Positions 1 through 7,783 of a stretch of DNA of 10,041 nucleotides are shown here, piece by piece. Within the stretch, counting starts at the first letter, position 1. Each line of letters begins with the position of its first letter. The translations under genes were made by a program, and so were the position numbers. This stretch comes from an uncultured Bacillota bacterium. GTDB lineage: Bacteria > Bacillota > UBA994 > UBA5500. The notes beneath the pieces were generated by a model, which saw nothing but the letters and a program-made list of their open reading frames with translations, was not told where the DNA came from and searched no databases. Location: NCBI GenBank assembly GCA_937874815.1, contig CALNBW010000182.1:1-10041 (forward strand), written 5' to 3'.

Positions 1-1
1 G

Positions 2-3000
2 TTGGCCGAGCAGGCAGACCGCCTGACGCCCACTCTACAGAATAAGCTGCACGACCTGGTATTACTTTGCAGCCACCTAGAGCAGCAGTATGGCAATATC
101 TATCTGGACGCCGGCGACTGCCTCAACCTTTTGGCGGCCAATCTAGCTCAGTCGCCCAGTTTTGCGGACAGCCCGATCTGGCTCGATGGTTTTAGCGGTT
201 TTACCCCGCAGGAATATGCCGTCATTGAACAAATGCTCCAGGCATGCCCCAGGGTGAGCATCAGCTTAACCATGCCACCAGCGCTATTGCGTCAGCGGGT
301 GCGCGACGACGAAGTCTTTTACTCGACTTGGGAGACGGCTAATAGACTGATGCAGCTGGCAAAGGACTTAGGAGTGGCCATAGAACCAGTTGTCGTACCG
401 GCAGAGCAGAGCCTGCGCTCCCAAACTAATGCCGCCCTGCAATACCTGGAGGCCAACTACTTCAACCGGCTGGCCGAGCCCTATCCCACCCCGCCCGAGG
501 GCCTGCAAATAGTAGCTGCCGGCAACCGGCGAGCGGAGATAGAAGCGGCGGCTAGCGAAATCTTGCGCCTCTGCCGGGAAGAAGGCTATCGCTACCGGGA
601 TGTCTCCATCACCCTGCGCGATTTTAATGACTACGATTATCTGCTGACGACAGTATTAACTGATTTTGGCATACCCCACTTCCTCGATAAGAAAAGAGCA
701 GTAGGCCAACATCCAGCCTTAGAGCTAATCCGCTCGGCCCTAGAGGCAGTGCTGGAGAACTTTCCTTATGAGCCCGTTTTTCGTTGCCTTAAAACTGACC
801 TTTTCCCCTGTGAGCGGGATGCCATTGACATGCTGGAAAATTATGTGCTGGCCACCGGGATTCGCGGCAGCAATCGCTGGTTGGACGCGAAAGGCTGGCC
901 TACTGACGGCATAGGCCATGAAAGGATTAACGCGGCACGCACCCAGGCCGCCGGGCACCTAGGGGAGTTAGCAACTGCCCTTAAAGCAGGCATAACGGCG
1001 CGCGACTACACAGTCGCTATTTATAGTTTTCTGGCCGGGCTGCAGGTGGAGGATACCTTGCTAGAGTGGGCAGAGCGGGCAGCCGGCAAAGGGGAACTGG
1101 AAGCTGCTAGCTTGCATACCCAGGTTTGGTCTTCCCTAGTGAAACTACTGGATGAGCTGGTGGCTGGGCTGGGCGACGAAGAATTACCTTTAGCCGAGTA
1201 CGCCCGCATTTTGGATAGCGGCATGGAAGCCATTGAGCTAGGCCTTATTCCGCCCGAACTGGACCAGGTGATCATTACCAGCCTGGGCCGTTCCCGTAAC
1301 CCCGAAGTGAAAGCCGCTCTGGTGCTGGGCGTGAGCGAAGGCATATTACCAGCACGCGCCGTGAGTGAAGGCCTGTTTACAGAACACGAACGCCAAGTAC
1401 TAGCTAACTGCGATCTGGAACTGGGACTCTCCGGCGAACGCCGCTTGTTTAACGAGCAGTTCCTGATTTACACAGCATTAACTCGCCCCAGCCAACGCCT
1501 GTGGCTGAGCTACCCTTTGGCCGACGAAGCTGGGGCCAGCCTGTTGCCATCTACTGTAATTAAACGGATGCGGGCCTTGTTCCCGCAACTGGAGCTACAT
1601 GAGCACCCGCTCACACCAGATAACTTAGAGGGTGATGCCGTGCTGCCCTATTTGGCTCACCCGAGCCAGGCGCTGGATCACTTGGCCGTTAGGCTACGGG
1701 AAGCAATTTTGGGGCAACAACCAGCTCCTATCTGGTGGGATACCTATTCTTATCTTTTGCTGTCCTCTCGCTTTCGCCCGGCCTTACTGCAGGTGCTGGC
1801 CAGCTTGAACAGACGGAATAGCGAAGGGCCGCTAACCCCTGCCGCTGTGCGTCGCCTTTACGGTAGAACGCTGCGCGCGAGTATCAGCCGCATTGAGCGC
1901 TATAACGCGTGCCCCTTCGCTTTCTTCTCTGCCTATGGATTACGCCTAGAGGAGCGGCCGATTTACCAGTTGGCAGCCCCCGACTTGGGCACTTTCTTTC
2001 ATGCGGCCATGGACCGCTTTGTAATGGAGTTAGAGCAGCGCCAGCTAGACTGGGGGCAGCTCAGCGAAGATCAATATAGTGAGCTGACGCAGCACATCGT
2101 CGAGGAGCTAAGCCCAGAACTGCAAAACCACATTCTGGACAGCTCTTCCCGCTTCCGGCATATCGCCAAAAAGCTGGAACACACAGTGGAACGCTCGGCA
2201 CGAACTCTTGGTCGCCATGCTAGCCGGGGGAAATTCCGCCCCATCGGCGTGGAGCTGGTTTTTGGCCCCGAGGGCCAGATTCCCGGCCTTGGCTTCACCT
2301 TAGCCGATGGCACCCGTATGGAGCTAGCTGGCCGCATTGACCGCCTAGACGTTGCTACTGCCGCTGACGGACAGACCTATTTAAGGGTTATTGACTATAA
2401 ATCGGGTTCGTCCAAGCTGACTCCCCTCGAAGTCTATTACGGCTTGAAGCTGCAGCTTCTGACCTACTTACACGTGGCAGAAAAGTGCGCCGCCAGTTTA
2501 TTGCCCGCAAACACAAAGGCGGCCGGGGCACTCTATTTCCGGATTTTTGACCCGCTACAGACAAGTGATCAACCGCTAGCAGACGCCGTTGCGGAAAACC
2601 TGGGGCTAGAATCGTACCGCATGCAAGGGTTTCTTTTGAATGAACCCACCGCCATAGATTTAATGGATGAAGAACTAAAAGGGAGATCGCAGCTAATACC
2701 AGTCACCATCAACGCCGACGGCAGTATCCGCAGCAGCGACAATATCTGGGACACAGCAGAACTGGAGCTATTGCGGCAGCACCTAGAAGCTAAATTCGTA
2801 GAGGCAGGAGAAGAGGTTATGGCCGGCAACATTGCCATTTCCCCTTACCGGCTAGACAAAGAAACGGCTTGCCGCTTTTGCCCTTACACGGCGGTCTGCC
2901 AGTTTGATGCCCTACTGCCCGAGAATAACTACCGCTGGCTACCGCGGCTTCCCCGCGCCGAAATCATGGAGCGCTTAGAGCAACCAACTGGAGGTGAGCA

Positions 3001-3007
3001 GAATTGA
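2..3007 (+). CDS. addB: AddB subunit of AddAB helicase-nuclease, 5'-truncated by window edge
   Basis: AddB pairs with AddA to unwind and resect double-strand DNA ends, loading RecA for recombinational repair in the cytoplasm. About 1001 residues are visible. The family is usually around 1150, so the N-terminal part with the Walker A motif lies off the left edge and the first TTG is probably an internal codon. Visible from the N-terminus: the AddB-type segment WLDGFSGFTPQEY (about residue 60), an inactivated UvrD-like helicase core ending in YTALTR (490-495), and a RecB-family nuclease domain with H667 (GTFFHAAMD), D780 (GRIDRLD) and D798/K800 (IDYKSG). Four cysteines, C637 and C957-x2-C960-x5-C966, match the iron-sulfur cluster that clasps the AddB nuclease domain. 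All nuclease and cluster residues seen are intact, so the protein should be functional. Its stop overlaps the addA start. Identification is very secure. Confidence 0.96.
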   Translation: MAEQADRLTPTLQNKLHDLVLLCSHLEQQYGNIYLDAGDCLNLLAANLAQSPSFADSPIWLDGFSGFTPQEYAVIEQMLQACPRVSISLTMPPALLRQRVRDDEVFYSTWETANRLMQLAKDLGVAIEPVVVPAEQSLRSQTNAALQYLEANYFNRLAEPYPTPPEGLQIVAAGNRRAEIEAAASEILRLCREEGYRYRDVSITLRDFNDYDYLLTTVLTDFGIPHFLDKKRAVGQHPALELIRSALEAVLENFPYEPVFRCLKTDLFPCERDAIDMLENYVLATGIRGSNRWLDAKGWPTDGIGHERINAARTQAAGHLGELATALKAGITARDYTVAIYSFLAGLQVEDTLLEWAERAAGKGELEAASLHTQVWSSLVKLLDELVAGLGDEELPLAEYARILDSGMEAIELGLIPPELDQVIITSLGRSRNPEVKAALVLGVSEGILPARAVSEGLFTEHERQVLANCDLELGLSGERRLFNEQFLIYTALTRPSQRLWLSYPLADEAGASLLPSTVIKRMRALFPQLELHEHPLTPDNLEGDAVLPYLAHPSQALDHLAVRLREAILGQQPAPIWWDTYSYLLLSSRFRPALLQVLASLNRRNSEGPLTPAAVRRLYGRTLRASISRIERYNACPFAFFSAYGLRLEERPIYQLAAPDLGTFFHAAMDRFVMELEQRQLDWGQLSEDQYSELTQHIVEELSPELQNHILDSSSRFRHIAKKLEHTVERSARTLGRHASRGKFRPIGVELVFGPEGQIPGLGFTLADGTRMELAGRIDRLDVATAADGQTYLRVIDYKSGSSKLTPLEVYYGLKLQLLTYLHVAEKCAASLLPANTKAAGALYFRIFDPLQTSDQPLADAVAENLGLESYRMQGFLLNEPTAIDLMDEELKGRSQLIPVTINADGSIRSSDNIWDTAELELLRQHLEAKFVEAGEEVMAGNIAISPYRLDKETACRFCPYTAVCQFDALLPENNYRWLPRLPRAEIMERLEQPTGGEQN
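2990..2997 (+). promoter_or_regulatory. Ribosome binding site fixing the addA TTG start
   Basis: GGAGGTGA lies 6 nt upstream of the TTG at 3004, inside the last codons of addB. This near-perfect anti-16S match decides the non-ATG start of addA and suits translational coupling with addB. Confidence 0.88.
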
Positions 3008-6000
3008 GTACAAAGTGGACACCGGAGCAATGGCGGGCGATTACGGCTCGAGGCAATAACCTGCTGGTTGCGGCCGGAGCCGGAGCCGGCAAGACGGCGG
3101 TTTTGGTGGAACGCATCATCAGGCGCTTAACCGACCCCCAGGCTCCACTCGATGTAGATCAATTACTGGTAGTCACTTTCACCAATGCGGCAGCGGCCGA
3201 AATGCGCGAACGCATTGCTGCGGCCTTAGCGGCAGCGATAGCCGCGAACCCGGCCGATGACCGACTGGCTCGGCAGCTGGCTCTACTCGGCCGCGCTTCC
3301 ATAGCTACGCTGCACTCCTTCTGCCTAGATTTGCTGCGCCAGTACTTCTATCGTCTGGAGCTAGATCCAGCTTTTCGGGTAGCTGATGTGACTGAGGCGG
3401 AGCTGTTGCGCGCGGACGTGCTGGAACGGCTTTTTGAGGAGAAATATCAGGTGGGGGATGAGGCTTTCCTGCACTTGGTTGATGCCTATGGCGGCACCCA
3501 TGACGATATTCAGTTGCAGGCTATCATCTTGCAGCTAGATAACTACGCTAGCAGTCATCCGGAGCCAAGTGTATGGCTGCAACAACTACCGCAGGCGCTA
3601 CTTGACCCGCTGGCTCGTCGGGATTGGCTAGCCCAGTTGGGCACCGTGGTTAAGGACGAACTGCTGGTGGCACGCAACGCATTAAAACTGGCCCTAGATG
3701 TTGCTAGTCAGCCGGACGGGCCTGAACAATATCAGGACTGCCTGAGCAACGAACTAGAGCAAGTTGAGTACGTGCTGGATAGTGTGCCGGCTGGAGCTTG
3801 GGACCAGCTGCGCCAGCTAGTTCAGGCCATCAATTTCGCTCGTCTTACCAGTAAAAGGGGCGGCGACTTGCTGCTGCGAGAACAGGCCAAGCAAGCCCGT
3901 GACGAAGCCAAAGACCGTATCAAGAAGCTGAGTGGCAAGTTGCTTGCGCAAAGCGAAGCCGACCTGTTGACAGGGCTGGCAACTGTTGCCCCCAGCATGG
4001 AGCTATTATGTCAACTCGTCCTCGATTTCAGAAATCGCTACGCCCGCGCCAAGCAACAGAAAGCCCTAGTGGACTTTAATGACTTAGAACATATGGCCCT
4101 GCGCATTCTCCGCGATAATAGCGGTCCTTCTGCGGTGGCCCTGGAATTGCGCCAACGCTATGCTGAAGTGTTGGTGGATGAGTACCAAGATATCAACGGC
4201 GTGCAAGAAGCCATCTTGCAGCTAATCACTGATTCGACGGGTAAGGGGAATCAGCTTTTCATGGTGGGCGATGTGAAACAGAGTATCTATCGCTTTCGCC
4301 TGGCTGACCCTACCCTGTTTCTCGACAAATACCAGGCCTATGCAGAACACCCGGAGCGCGGAGAGCGCATTGACCTGGCGCACAACTTCCGTAGCCGCGC
4401 TAGCGTGCTCCATGCAGTCAATTTTTTGTTCCGCCAATTGATGACTGAAACAGTGGGCGAGCTGGCCTACGACTCGGCGGCCGAGCTTAAACCGGGCGCT
4501 GTTTACCCCGAGGAGCCGCAGGCCCTAACGCCTGCAGTGGAGGTCATGCTGCTTGAGCGAGCTCCTGGCGCTATCGCCGAAGGCGAAGAGGACGATGCTC
4601 TGGCCGAACTTGATGCCACTAGTAAAGAAGCGCGCCAGATCGCGCAGAGCATCCGGCAGCTGGTGGAGGAAGGCCAGCGCAAAGTCTGGGATAAACAGCT
4701 TAAGGGGTATCGGCCGCTAGCCTATCGCGACATCGTCATCCTGCTGCGGGCCACCTATGGCCGGGCCAATGCCTACTTAGAACAGCTGCGAGAGCTGGGA
4801 GTACCTGCATATGCCGAACTAGGCACCGGCTATTTTCAAGCAACTGAAGTGCAAACTATGCTCTGTTTGCTACAGATAATAGATAACCCACGCCAAGACA
4901 TTCCCTTGGCCGCTGTGCTGCGCTCACCTCTGATGGGGTTAAACGGAACAGAGCTAGCCGACATTAGACTGGCCGCGCCGCAGCACAGCTTCTATGATGC
5001 CTTGGTAGCTACCAGCGAACAGTCGGACAAACTAGGGGAGCAGGCCCAGCGCTTTCTGGCTGATCTGGCCAGGTGGCGGGAACAATCCCGACGCAACAAC
5101 CTTTCGGACCTAATCTGGCAAATCTACCGTGATACCGGCTACTTCAGATATGTAGGGGCGATGCCAGGGGGAGCTCAGCGACAGGCCAACCTCAGGGCCC
5201 TGCATGACCGAGCCCGGCAATACGAGCAGACCTCTTTCCGGGGGCTCTTCCGCTTCCTGCGCTTTATCGAACGCCTGCAGGCGGAACAGAGTGACTTGGG
5301 CACCGCCCCCGCCCTTGGTGAAAATGACGATGTAGTACGCATCATGAGCGTACATAAGAGCAAAGGGCTGGAATTCCCCATCGTCTTTGTCGGTGGGCTA
5401 GGCAACCAATTTAACCTCAAAGACTTGCAGCGTGACTTGTTGATCCACAAAGAATTAGGACTAGGGCCGATGGCAGTTGATTTAGAACGGCGGGTGCGCT
5501 ACCCAACCTTACCTCGGTTGGTGATTGAGCAGCGCTTGCTGCTAGAAACACTTTCGGAAGAGCTACGGGTGCTTTATGTTGCCCTCACCCGGGCCCGAGA
5601 AAAGCTTTACTTAGTTGGCTCTGTGCGTAACCTGGAACGGGCCCTTAAGCGCTGGGTACAAACGGCTGCTCTACCCCGCAGCCCCCAAGGTGCTTTGCCA
5701 GATCAGGCCTTGGCCCAAGCGCGCTGTTTCTTGGATTGGATAGGGCCTGCACTAGTGAGCCATCCCGATATTGCCCCCAGTCTTGTGGCCGCAGGCTATG
5801 ACGTGCCCGAAGCTTTGGTGCTACGAGCTGAGCCTTCGCGCTGGCACTTGCAGCTAATTGATCTAGCAGAGCTTACGAGTGTGCCTAGTACGGCATCAGA
5901 AGCACCGGAGTTGCTAAACTTGGCAAGACACCAGGTTCTGCCTGATCACGGCTGGAGCCGGGCTGTTGCTGAGCGCTTAGGCTGGGTCTACCCGTATGCC

Positions 6001-6651
6001 CAGCTACAGGGCAAGCACATCAAAGTTTCTGTAAGCGAGTTAAAGCGCCGTTTTGAAACTCTCGATGAGGAGGCCGCCCCCATTAAGTGGCAACGCCCGC
6101 CTGCCATTCGCCCGGCTTTCTTGCAGCAGCAGGTCGGCCCTAACCAAGCAGAAATAGGGAGCGCTATTCACCTGCTGCTACAGCACGTAAACCTCGCGCA
6201 AGAGCCAACGCCTGACTACCTGCAACAGCTACAGGCAGAGATGCTCGCTAACTCGCTCTTAAGCCCCGAAACTGCAACACGCATTGACCTAGAGTTGGTT
6301 AGGAGCTTCCTGCAGAGTGAACTCGGCTGCCGTTTGCGGCAAGCCGACCAAGTCTGGCGCGAACTACCTTTCAGCCTACGTCTACCAGCAACTGAGCTCT
6401 ACGGACCCGACGGCGCAGGGGAGCACGTTTTCATACAAGGTATTGTGGACTGTGTACTGCGGGAGGGAGGGCAAGCTGTGCTGCTCGACTTCAAGTCGGA
6501 TCACGTCACCTCCGACACAGTAGCCGCTGTTGCCGCCAGATATCAGGTACAAGTTGACCTTTATGCCCAAGCGATCACTGCTCTGCTAGGCTTGCCCGTG
6601 CAGGAGCGCTATCTCTACTTTCTGCGCCTGGGCCAAGCAGTACAGCTTTAG
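3004..6651 (+). CDS. addA: AddA subunit of AddAB: ATP-dependent 3'-5' helicase and nuclease
   Basis: AddA is the motor subunit of AddAB, a superfamily 1A UvrD/RecB-type helicase with a C-terminal nuclease that cuts one strand during break resection. The 1215-residue length is normal. Helicase motifs in order: Q9 of the Q motif; Walker A AGAGAGKT (24-31); motif Ia TFTNAAAAEMRERI; motif Ib ATLHSFC; motif II VLVDEYQD (389-396, D392/E393); motif III VGDVKQSIYRFR (421-432); motif IV HNFRSR (460-465); motif V IMSVHKSKGLEF (from 780); motif VI YVALTRAREKL (from 858). The C-terminal RecB-type nuclease has H1056, D1149 (GIVD), D1162/K1164 (LDFKSD) and the Q1183/Y1187 segment, all intact. Both AddA and AddB thus keep nuclease centres, as in the Bacillus type rather than RecBCD. 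It starts at TTG, chosen for the strong upstream ribosome site, and overlaps the addB stop by 4 nt (TTGA), so the two genes are one operon. Confidence 0.97.
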   Translation: MSTKWTPEQWRAITARGNNLLVAAGAGAGKTAVLVERIIRRLTDPQAPLDVDQLLVVTFTNAAAAEMRERIAAALAAAIAANPADDRLARQLALLGRASIATLHSFCLDLLRQYFYRLELDPAFRVADVTEAELLRADVLERLFEEKYQVGDEAFLHLVDAYGGTHDDIQLQAIILQLDNYASSHPEPSVWLQQLPQALLDPLARRDWLAQLGTVVKDELLVARNALKLALDVASQPDGPEQYQDCLSNELEQVEYVLDSVPAGAWDQLRQLVQAINFARLTSKRGGDLLLREQAKQARDEAKDRIKKLSGKLLAQSEADLLTGLATVAPSMELLCQLVLDFRNRYARAKQQKALVDFNDLEHMALRILRDNSGPSAVALELRQRYAEVLVDEYQDINGVQEAILQLITDSTGKGNQLFMVGDVKQSIYRFRLADPTLFLDKYQAYAEHPERGERIDLAHNFRSRASVLHAVNFLFRQLMTETVGELAYDSAAELKPGAVYPEEPQALTPAVEVMLLERAPGAIAEGEEDDALAELDATSKEARQIAQSIRQLVEEGQRKVWDKQLKGYRPLAYRDIVILLRATYGRANAYLEQLRELGVPAYAELGTGYFQATEVQTMLCLLQIIDNPRQDIPLAAVLRSPLMGLNGTELADIRLAAPQHSFYDALVATSEQSDKLGEQAQRFLADLARWREQSRRNNLSDLIWQIYRDTGYFRYVGAMPGGAQRQANLRALHDRARQYEQTSFRGLFRFLRFIERLQAEQSDLGTAPALGENDDVVRIMSVHKSKGLEFPIVFVGGLGNQFNLKDLQRDLLIHKELGLGPMAVDLERRVRYPTLPRLVIEQRLLLETLSEELRVLYVALTRAREKLYLVGSVRNLERALKRWVQTAALPRSPQGALPDQALAQARCFLDWIGPALVSHPDIAPSLVAAGYDVPEALVLRAEPSRWHLQLIDLAELTSVPSTASEAPELLNLARHQVLPDHGWSRAVAERLGWVYPYAQLQGKHIKVSVSELKRRFETLDEEAAPIKWQRPPAIRPAFLQQQVGPNQAEIGSAIHLLLQHVNLAQEPTPDYLQQLQAEMLANSLLSPETATRIDLELVRSFLQSELGCRLRQADQVWRELPFSLRLPATELYGPDGAGEHVFIQGIVDCVLREGGQAVLLDFKSDHVTSDTVAAVAARYQVQVDLYAQAITALLGLPVQERYLYFLRLGQAVQL

Positions 6652-6665
6652 GCCGTAGGCAAATA

Positions 6666-6700
6666 AAAAGCTGCCCCTCTCACCTGAGTGGGCAGCTTTT
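6666..6700. terminator. Bidirectional rho-independent terminator between addA and the SDR gene
   Basis: A perfect 11-bp stem AAAAGCTGCCC (6666-6676) pairs with GGGCAGCTTTT (6690-6700) around a 13-nt loop. On the + strand it runs into TTTTGTT, and on the - strand into CTTTTTATTT, so it can stop transcription both from addA (stop at 6651) and from the convergent SDR gene (stop at 6719). It almost fills the 67-nt convergent gap. Confidence 0.92.
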
Positions 6701-6718
6701 GTTATGCACCTTATTATC

Positions 6719-7483
6719 TTAATAAGCCGTAAAACCACCATCAACAGCGATGCACTGGCCGTTAATGTAACTAGCATCGTCGGTAGCTAAGAAAAGAGCC
6801 ACTGTAGCGATTTCACTGCTTTTACCCATACGTGGATTAGCTCCTGTTCCGGCCATAGCGCGCGCCATACCCGCCTGGTTAATGTGGCTCATATAGGCAC
6901 CAGTGCCAATCTCGGTCTCGATACCGCCAGGGCAAATTGCATTGCAGCGGATATTTTCCAACGCATACATGAAAGCGGTATTCTTGGTTAGGCCCACCAG
7001 CGCATGTTTCGATGCAGTGTAAGCGGCACCGGCTCGGCTACCGAAAAGGCCGCCGATGGAGGCCACGTTGATAATCACGCCGGCTTTGACTGTTTGAAAA
7101 TGCTTGATAGCCTTCTTGATAGCATAGAAGGGACCATTGAGGTTGACGCCTAATACTCGCTCCCACATCTCATCATCTACATCGCCAACTGGACTGAAGT
7201 CATCCATAATGCCAGCGTTATTGACTAGGATATCGAGACCGCCGAATGTCTTAATAGCTGCGTCGACCATCGCTTCTACCTGCTGCTTGTCCGACATGTC
7301 GGCAGCAAAAGGTACGATTTCGCCGGGTAAATCTTCGGCATCGTTGGCCAGCGCTTCGAGGCGTTCCTTGCGGCGAGCTACTGCTAATACCTTGGCACCC
7401 TCCTTAGCATAAAGATAGGCAATCTCTCTGCCCATGCCCGCACTGGCACCGGTAACGATAGCAACTTTTCCTTGTAATTTCAC
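6719..7483 (-). CDS. Classical short-chain dehydrogenase/reductase (FabG-like SDR)
   Basis: This is an NAD(P)(H)-dependent oxidoreductase of the classical SDR family, 254 residues and full length. Visible: the Rossmann cofactor motif TGASAGMG (11-18), NNAG (88-91), N114, and the catalytic triad S142, Y155, K159 (YTASK). The C-terminal PGGIETEIG and INGQCIAVDGGFTAY segments are typical of SDRs. Two arginines after the second beta strand (AVARRKERLE, R37/R38) favour NADP(H), an inference from family rules. Substrate is not deducible. FabG-like 3-oxoacyl-ACP reductase and glucose-1-dehydrogenase are the annotations such proteins usually receive, but no fatty-acid or sugar genes sit next to it. 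The GTG start at 7483 is chosen because TAAGGAGG lies 9 nt upstream and the protein then begins MKLQGKVAIVTG; upstream in-frame codons have no such support. It has its own promoter and a leader hairpin, and ends at the terminator shared with addA. Confidence 0.93.
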   Translation of the reverse strand: MKLQGKVAIVTGASAGMGREIAYLYAKEGAKVLAVARRKERLEALANDAEDLPGEIVPFAADMSDKQQVEAMVDAAIKTFGGLDILVNNAGIMDDFSPVGDVDDEMWERVLGVNLNGPFYAIKKAIKHFQTVKAGVIINVASIGGLFGSRAGAAYTASKHALVGLTKNTAFMYALENIRCNAICPGGIETEIGTGAYMSHINQAGMARAMAGTGANPRMGKSSEIATVALFLATDDASYINGQCIAVDGGFTAY

Positions 7484-7492
7484 TGATTTATG

Positions 7493-7500
7493 CCTCCTTA
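7493..7500 (-). promoter_or_regulatory. Ribosome binding site fixing the SDR GTG start
   Basis: Read on the - strand this is TAAGGAGG, 9 nt before the GTG whose first base is 7483. It rules out the longer in-frame reading that would begin at 7534 and run through the site. Confidence 0.85.
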
Positions 7501-7505
7501 TCTCA

Positions 7506-7522
7506 CAGGGGGAATCCCCCTG
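7506..7522 (-). promoter_or_regulatory. Leader hairpin in the SDR 5' untranslated region
   Basis: CAGGGGG and CCCCCTG form a perfect 7-bp inverted repeat around a 3-nt centre, all within the predicted leader between the promoter (7557-7586) and the ribosome site (7493-7500). No T-run follows on the - strand, so it is not a terminator. It could be an operator, or an RNA structure affecting ribosome access or mRNA stability. The structure is certain in sequence; the role is inferred. Confidence 0.5.
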
Positions 7523-7556
7523 CCTTGTCCTCAAGTTATTTCTTTCACTACCAGGA

Positions 7557-7586
7557 AGTATACCTTCTCGAGTCGTTTCTTGTCAA
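7557..7586 (-). promoter_or_regulatory. Near-consensus sigma-A promoter for the SDR gene
   Basis: On the - strand, TTGACA (7586-7581, 6/6 match) is followed after 18 nt by TATACT (7562-7557, 5/6 match). This predicts a start near 7550 and a leader of about 67 nt ahead of the GTG at 7483. The promoter begins about 15 nt past the end of the hairpin array, so the SDR gene looks independently expressed. Confidence 0.75.
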
Positions 7587-7600
7587 ACCCGCACGAATAA

Positions 7601-7756
7601 AAGTGGGGCTGCGGGGTGTTTGCTATGTGTCTCTCGCGACATCTTGAGATGTCGCTGCCGCACGAACTGTGGATGCGTATTGCTTACGCAATACACGTGC
7701 TGTAAGCACGATTGGAGCCTGCTCCTGTGCTTTAAGCAACACCCCGCAGCCCCCTT
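7601..7756 (-). repeat. Array of five hairpins closed by a long GC-rich inverted repeat
   Basis: The outer arms GGGGCTGCGGGGTGTT (7605-7620) and AACACCCCGCAGCCCC (7738-7753) are a perfect 16-bp inverted repeat. It extends inward by three pairs past a bulged T (7622-7624 with 7735-7737) and outward by AAG/CTT past another bulged T. Between the arms lie five local hairpins: GCGACATC/GATGTCGC (7636-7655, loop TTGA); CCGCA/TGTGG with one wobble (7658-7672); GTATTGC/GCAATAC (7677-7694, loop TTAC); CGTGCT/AGCACG (7696-7710); GGAG/CTCC (7714-7725). The whole can fold as a closing stem with a five-armed multiloop. Read on the - strand, in vanY and SDR direction, the outer stem is followed by ACTTTTATT, so it could serve as the vanY terminator, which otherwise is not seen. 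A structured RNA or small palindromic mobile element is equally possible. No transposase, clear target duplication or plausible coding frame was found in it. Confidence 0.7.
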
Positions 7757-7783
7757 GATTTCCTGGGGCACGTCAAAGGCCGG

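Noticed and set aside
1021..2838. Several 80-110-codon - strand open frames inside addB, and similar ones inside addA
   Set aside because: They are antisense shadows of strongly conserved helicase-nuclease sequence with no ribosome sites or recognisable domains.
7484..7534. Longer N-terminus for the SDR protein
   Set aside because: It would translate through the leader hairpin and the ribosome site TAAGGAGG. Starting at the GTG at 7483 gives the standard SDR N-terminus.
7601..7756. Retron-type msr/msd RNA, because inverted arms flank internal hairpins
   Set aside because: No reverse transcriptase gene is nearby and there is no single long msd stem. The neighbours are ordinary metabolic and wall genes.
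7601..7756. CRISPR array or insertion sequence
   Set aside because: There are no regular direct repeats with spacers, no transposase frame and no clear target-site duplication next to the outer arms.
7583..7771. A 62-codon - strand open frame through the hairpin array
   Set aside because: It has a GTG start without a ribosome site, and its sequence is dictated by inverted repeats rather than by a protein pattern.
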